Origin: Clavelina lepadiformis
Taxonomy: Eukaryota > Chordata > Ascidiacea > Aplousobranchia > Clavelinidae
Length of the DNA stretch: 64,000 nt
Direction: 5' to 3'
Assembly: GCF_947623445.1 (NCBI RefSeq)
Contig: NC_135243.1
Location: forward strand, 9,426,501 to 9,490,500
Shown here: in pieces, positions 63,821 to 64,000 of the stretch
Position numbering within the stretch: position 1 is the stretch's first letter
Layout: each line of letters opens with the position of its first letter
The notes under the pieces: model-generated
Databases searched by the model: none
What the model saw: the letters and a program-made list of their open reading frames with translations, nothing else
What the model was told of the DNA's origin: nothing
Made by a program: the position numbers and the translations under genes

Positions 63821-64000
63821 GCAGCGGCCTGGGTGGTATTTTTTTATACCAATACATCATTTCTTGCGAAAGTATTTCCTGTTATTGATTGAAGTTTATG
63901 AAATTGTGTTTTGATAAACACTTCAATTGTTGATTGGTATGTGGAAACTGGGCTCTGAATAACTTCGTGTGAACATTCTTTTTAGTATGTTCCCAGGTTG
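63821..64000 (+). repeat. Duplicated block downstream of Evx, copy 2
   Basis: Direct repeat of 61838-62013, running to the end of the window at CCCAGGTTG. Shared blocks include ATTTCTTGCGAAAGT and CTGAATAA-TTCGTGTGAA. It is cut by the window end. Confidence 0.75.

Larger units (their letters stand above)
60632..64000. other. Unassigned region downstream of the Evx-like gene
   Basis: No exon or RNA gene is recognised. It contains two copies of a block of about 180 bases (61838-62013 and 63821-64000). A CCGGACATT motif occurs twice near 62880 and 63400. CAGGGTTTCTCAACCAG at 61569 resembles a hAT end without a partner. Confidence 0.4.

Overview
This is an AT-rich, intron-rich nuclear segment of an animal genome. 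Five spliced genes can be rebuilt exon by exon, with GT-AG junctions and preserved reading phase. The short introns, small gene sizes, a fast-evolving Even-skipped-class homeobox gene and the dense mix of small DNA transposons fit a tunicate (sea squirt) best. That placement is inference from gene style, not a database match.

Layout. 400-5821 (+): an MPPE1/PGAP5-type metallophosphoesterase of GPI-anchor maturation; its large introns hold a hAT MITE, a pogo/Tigger remnant and other repeats. 5822-19142: no functional gene seen, but many elements, including a fold-back element with 9-bp target-site duplication (TSD) at 9760-10939 that carries a nested hAT element, and stray fragments of a choline-transporter exon and of a transposon-associated protein. 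19143-24408 (+): a nine-exon choline transporter (SLC5A7/CHT type) with a 1-kb hAT element in intron 4. 25992-27125 (-): a 5'-truncated second choline transporter. 28437-29404: an inverted-repeat element. 30198-31453 (+): an orphan discoidin (F5/8 type C) domain. 33117-37248 (-): a complete adenosylhomocysteinase gene. 37249-44845: sparse, with a degenerate tRNA-Asn, MITEs and an intact tRNA-Cys. 44855-53865: a 9-kb repeat structure (below). 54444-58584 (+): an ECI2-type enoyl-CoA delta-isomerase with an acyl-CoA-binding domain. 59714-60631 (+): an Evx/eve homeobox gene. 60632-64000: mostly unassigned, with one duplicated block of about 180 bp.

The most interesting object is the 9,011-bp unit at 44855-53865. 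Perfect 9-bp direct repeats (GTTCACTTT) flank it. Its ends are near-identical inverted repeats several hundred bases long, and these ends are built from a 48-54-bp minisatellite centred on the palindrome GTCCATGGAC. Inside are two inverted copies of the 3' end of a gene encoding a C4HC3 PHD finger. One copy is intact over two exons and the other has a 2-bp frameshift. This is the architecture of a Foldback/Mutator-related transposon that has lost its catalytic core and been rearranged by inverted duplication.

The cellular genes look like unrelated housekeeping, neuronal and developmental loci (GPI remodelling, choline uptake, methyl-cycle hydrolysis, fatty-acid oxidation, homeobox regulation). 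Nothing suggests an operon or a shared pathway. What links the regions is repeated invasion by hAT, pogo/mariner and Foldback-like DNA transposons, several with perfect TSDs.
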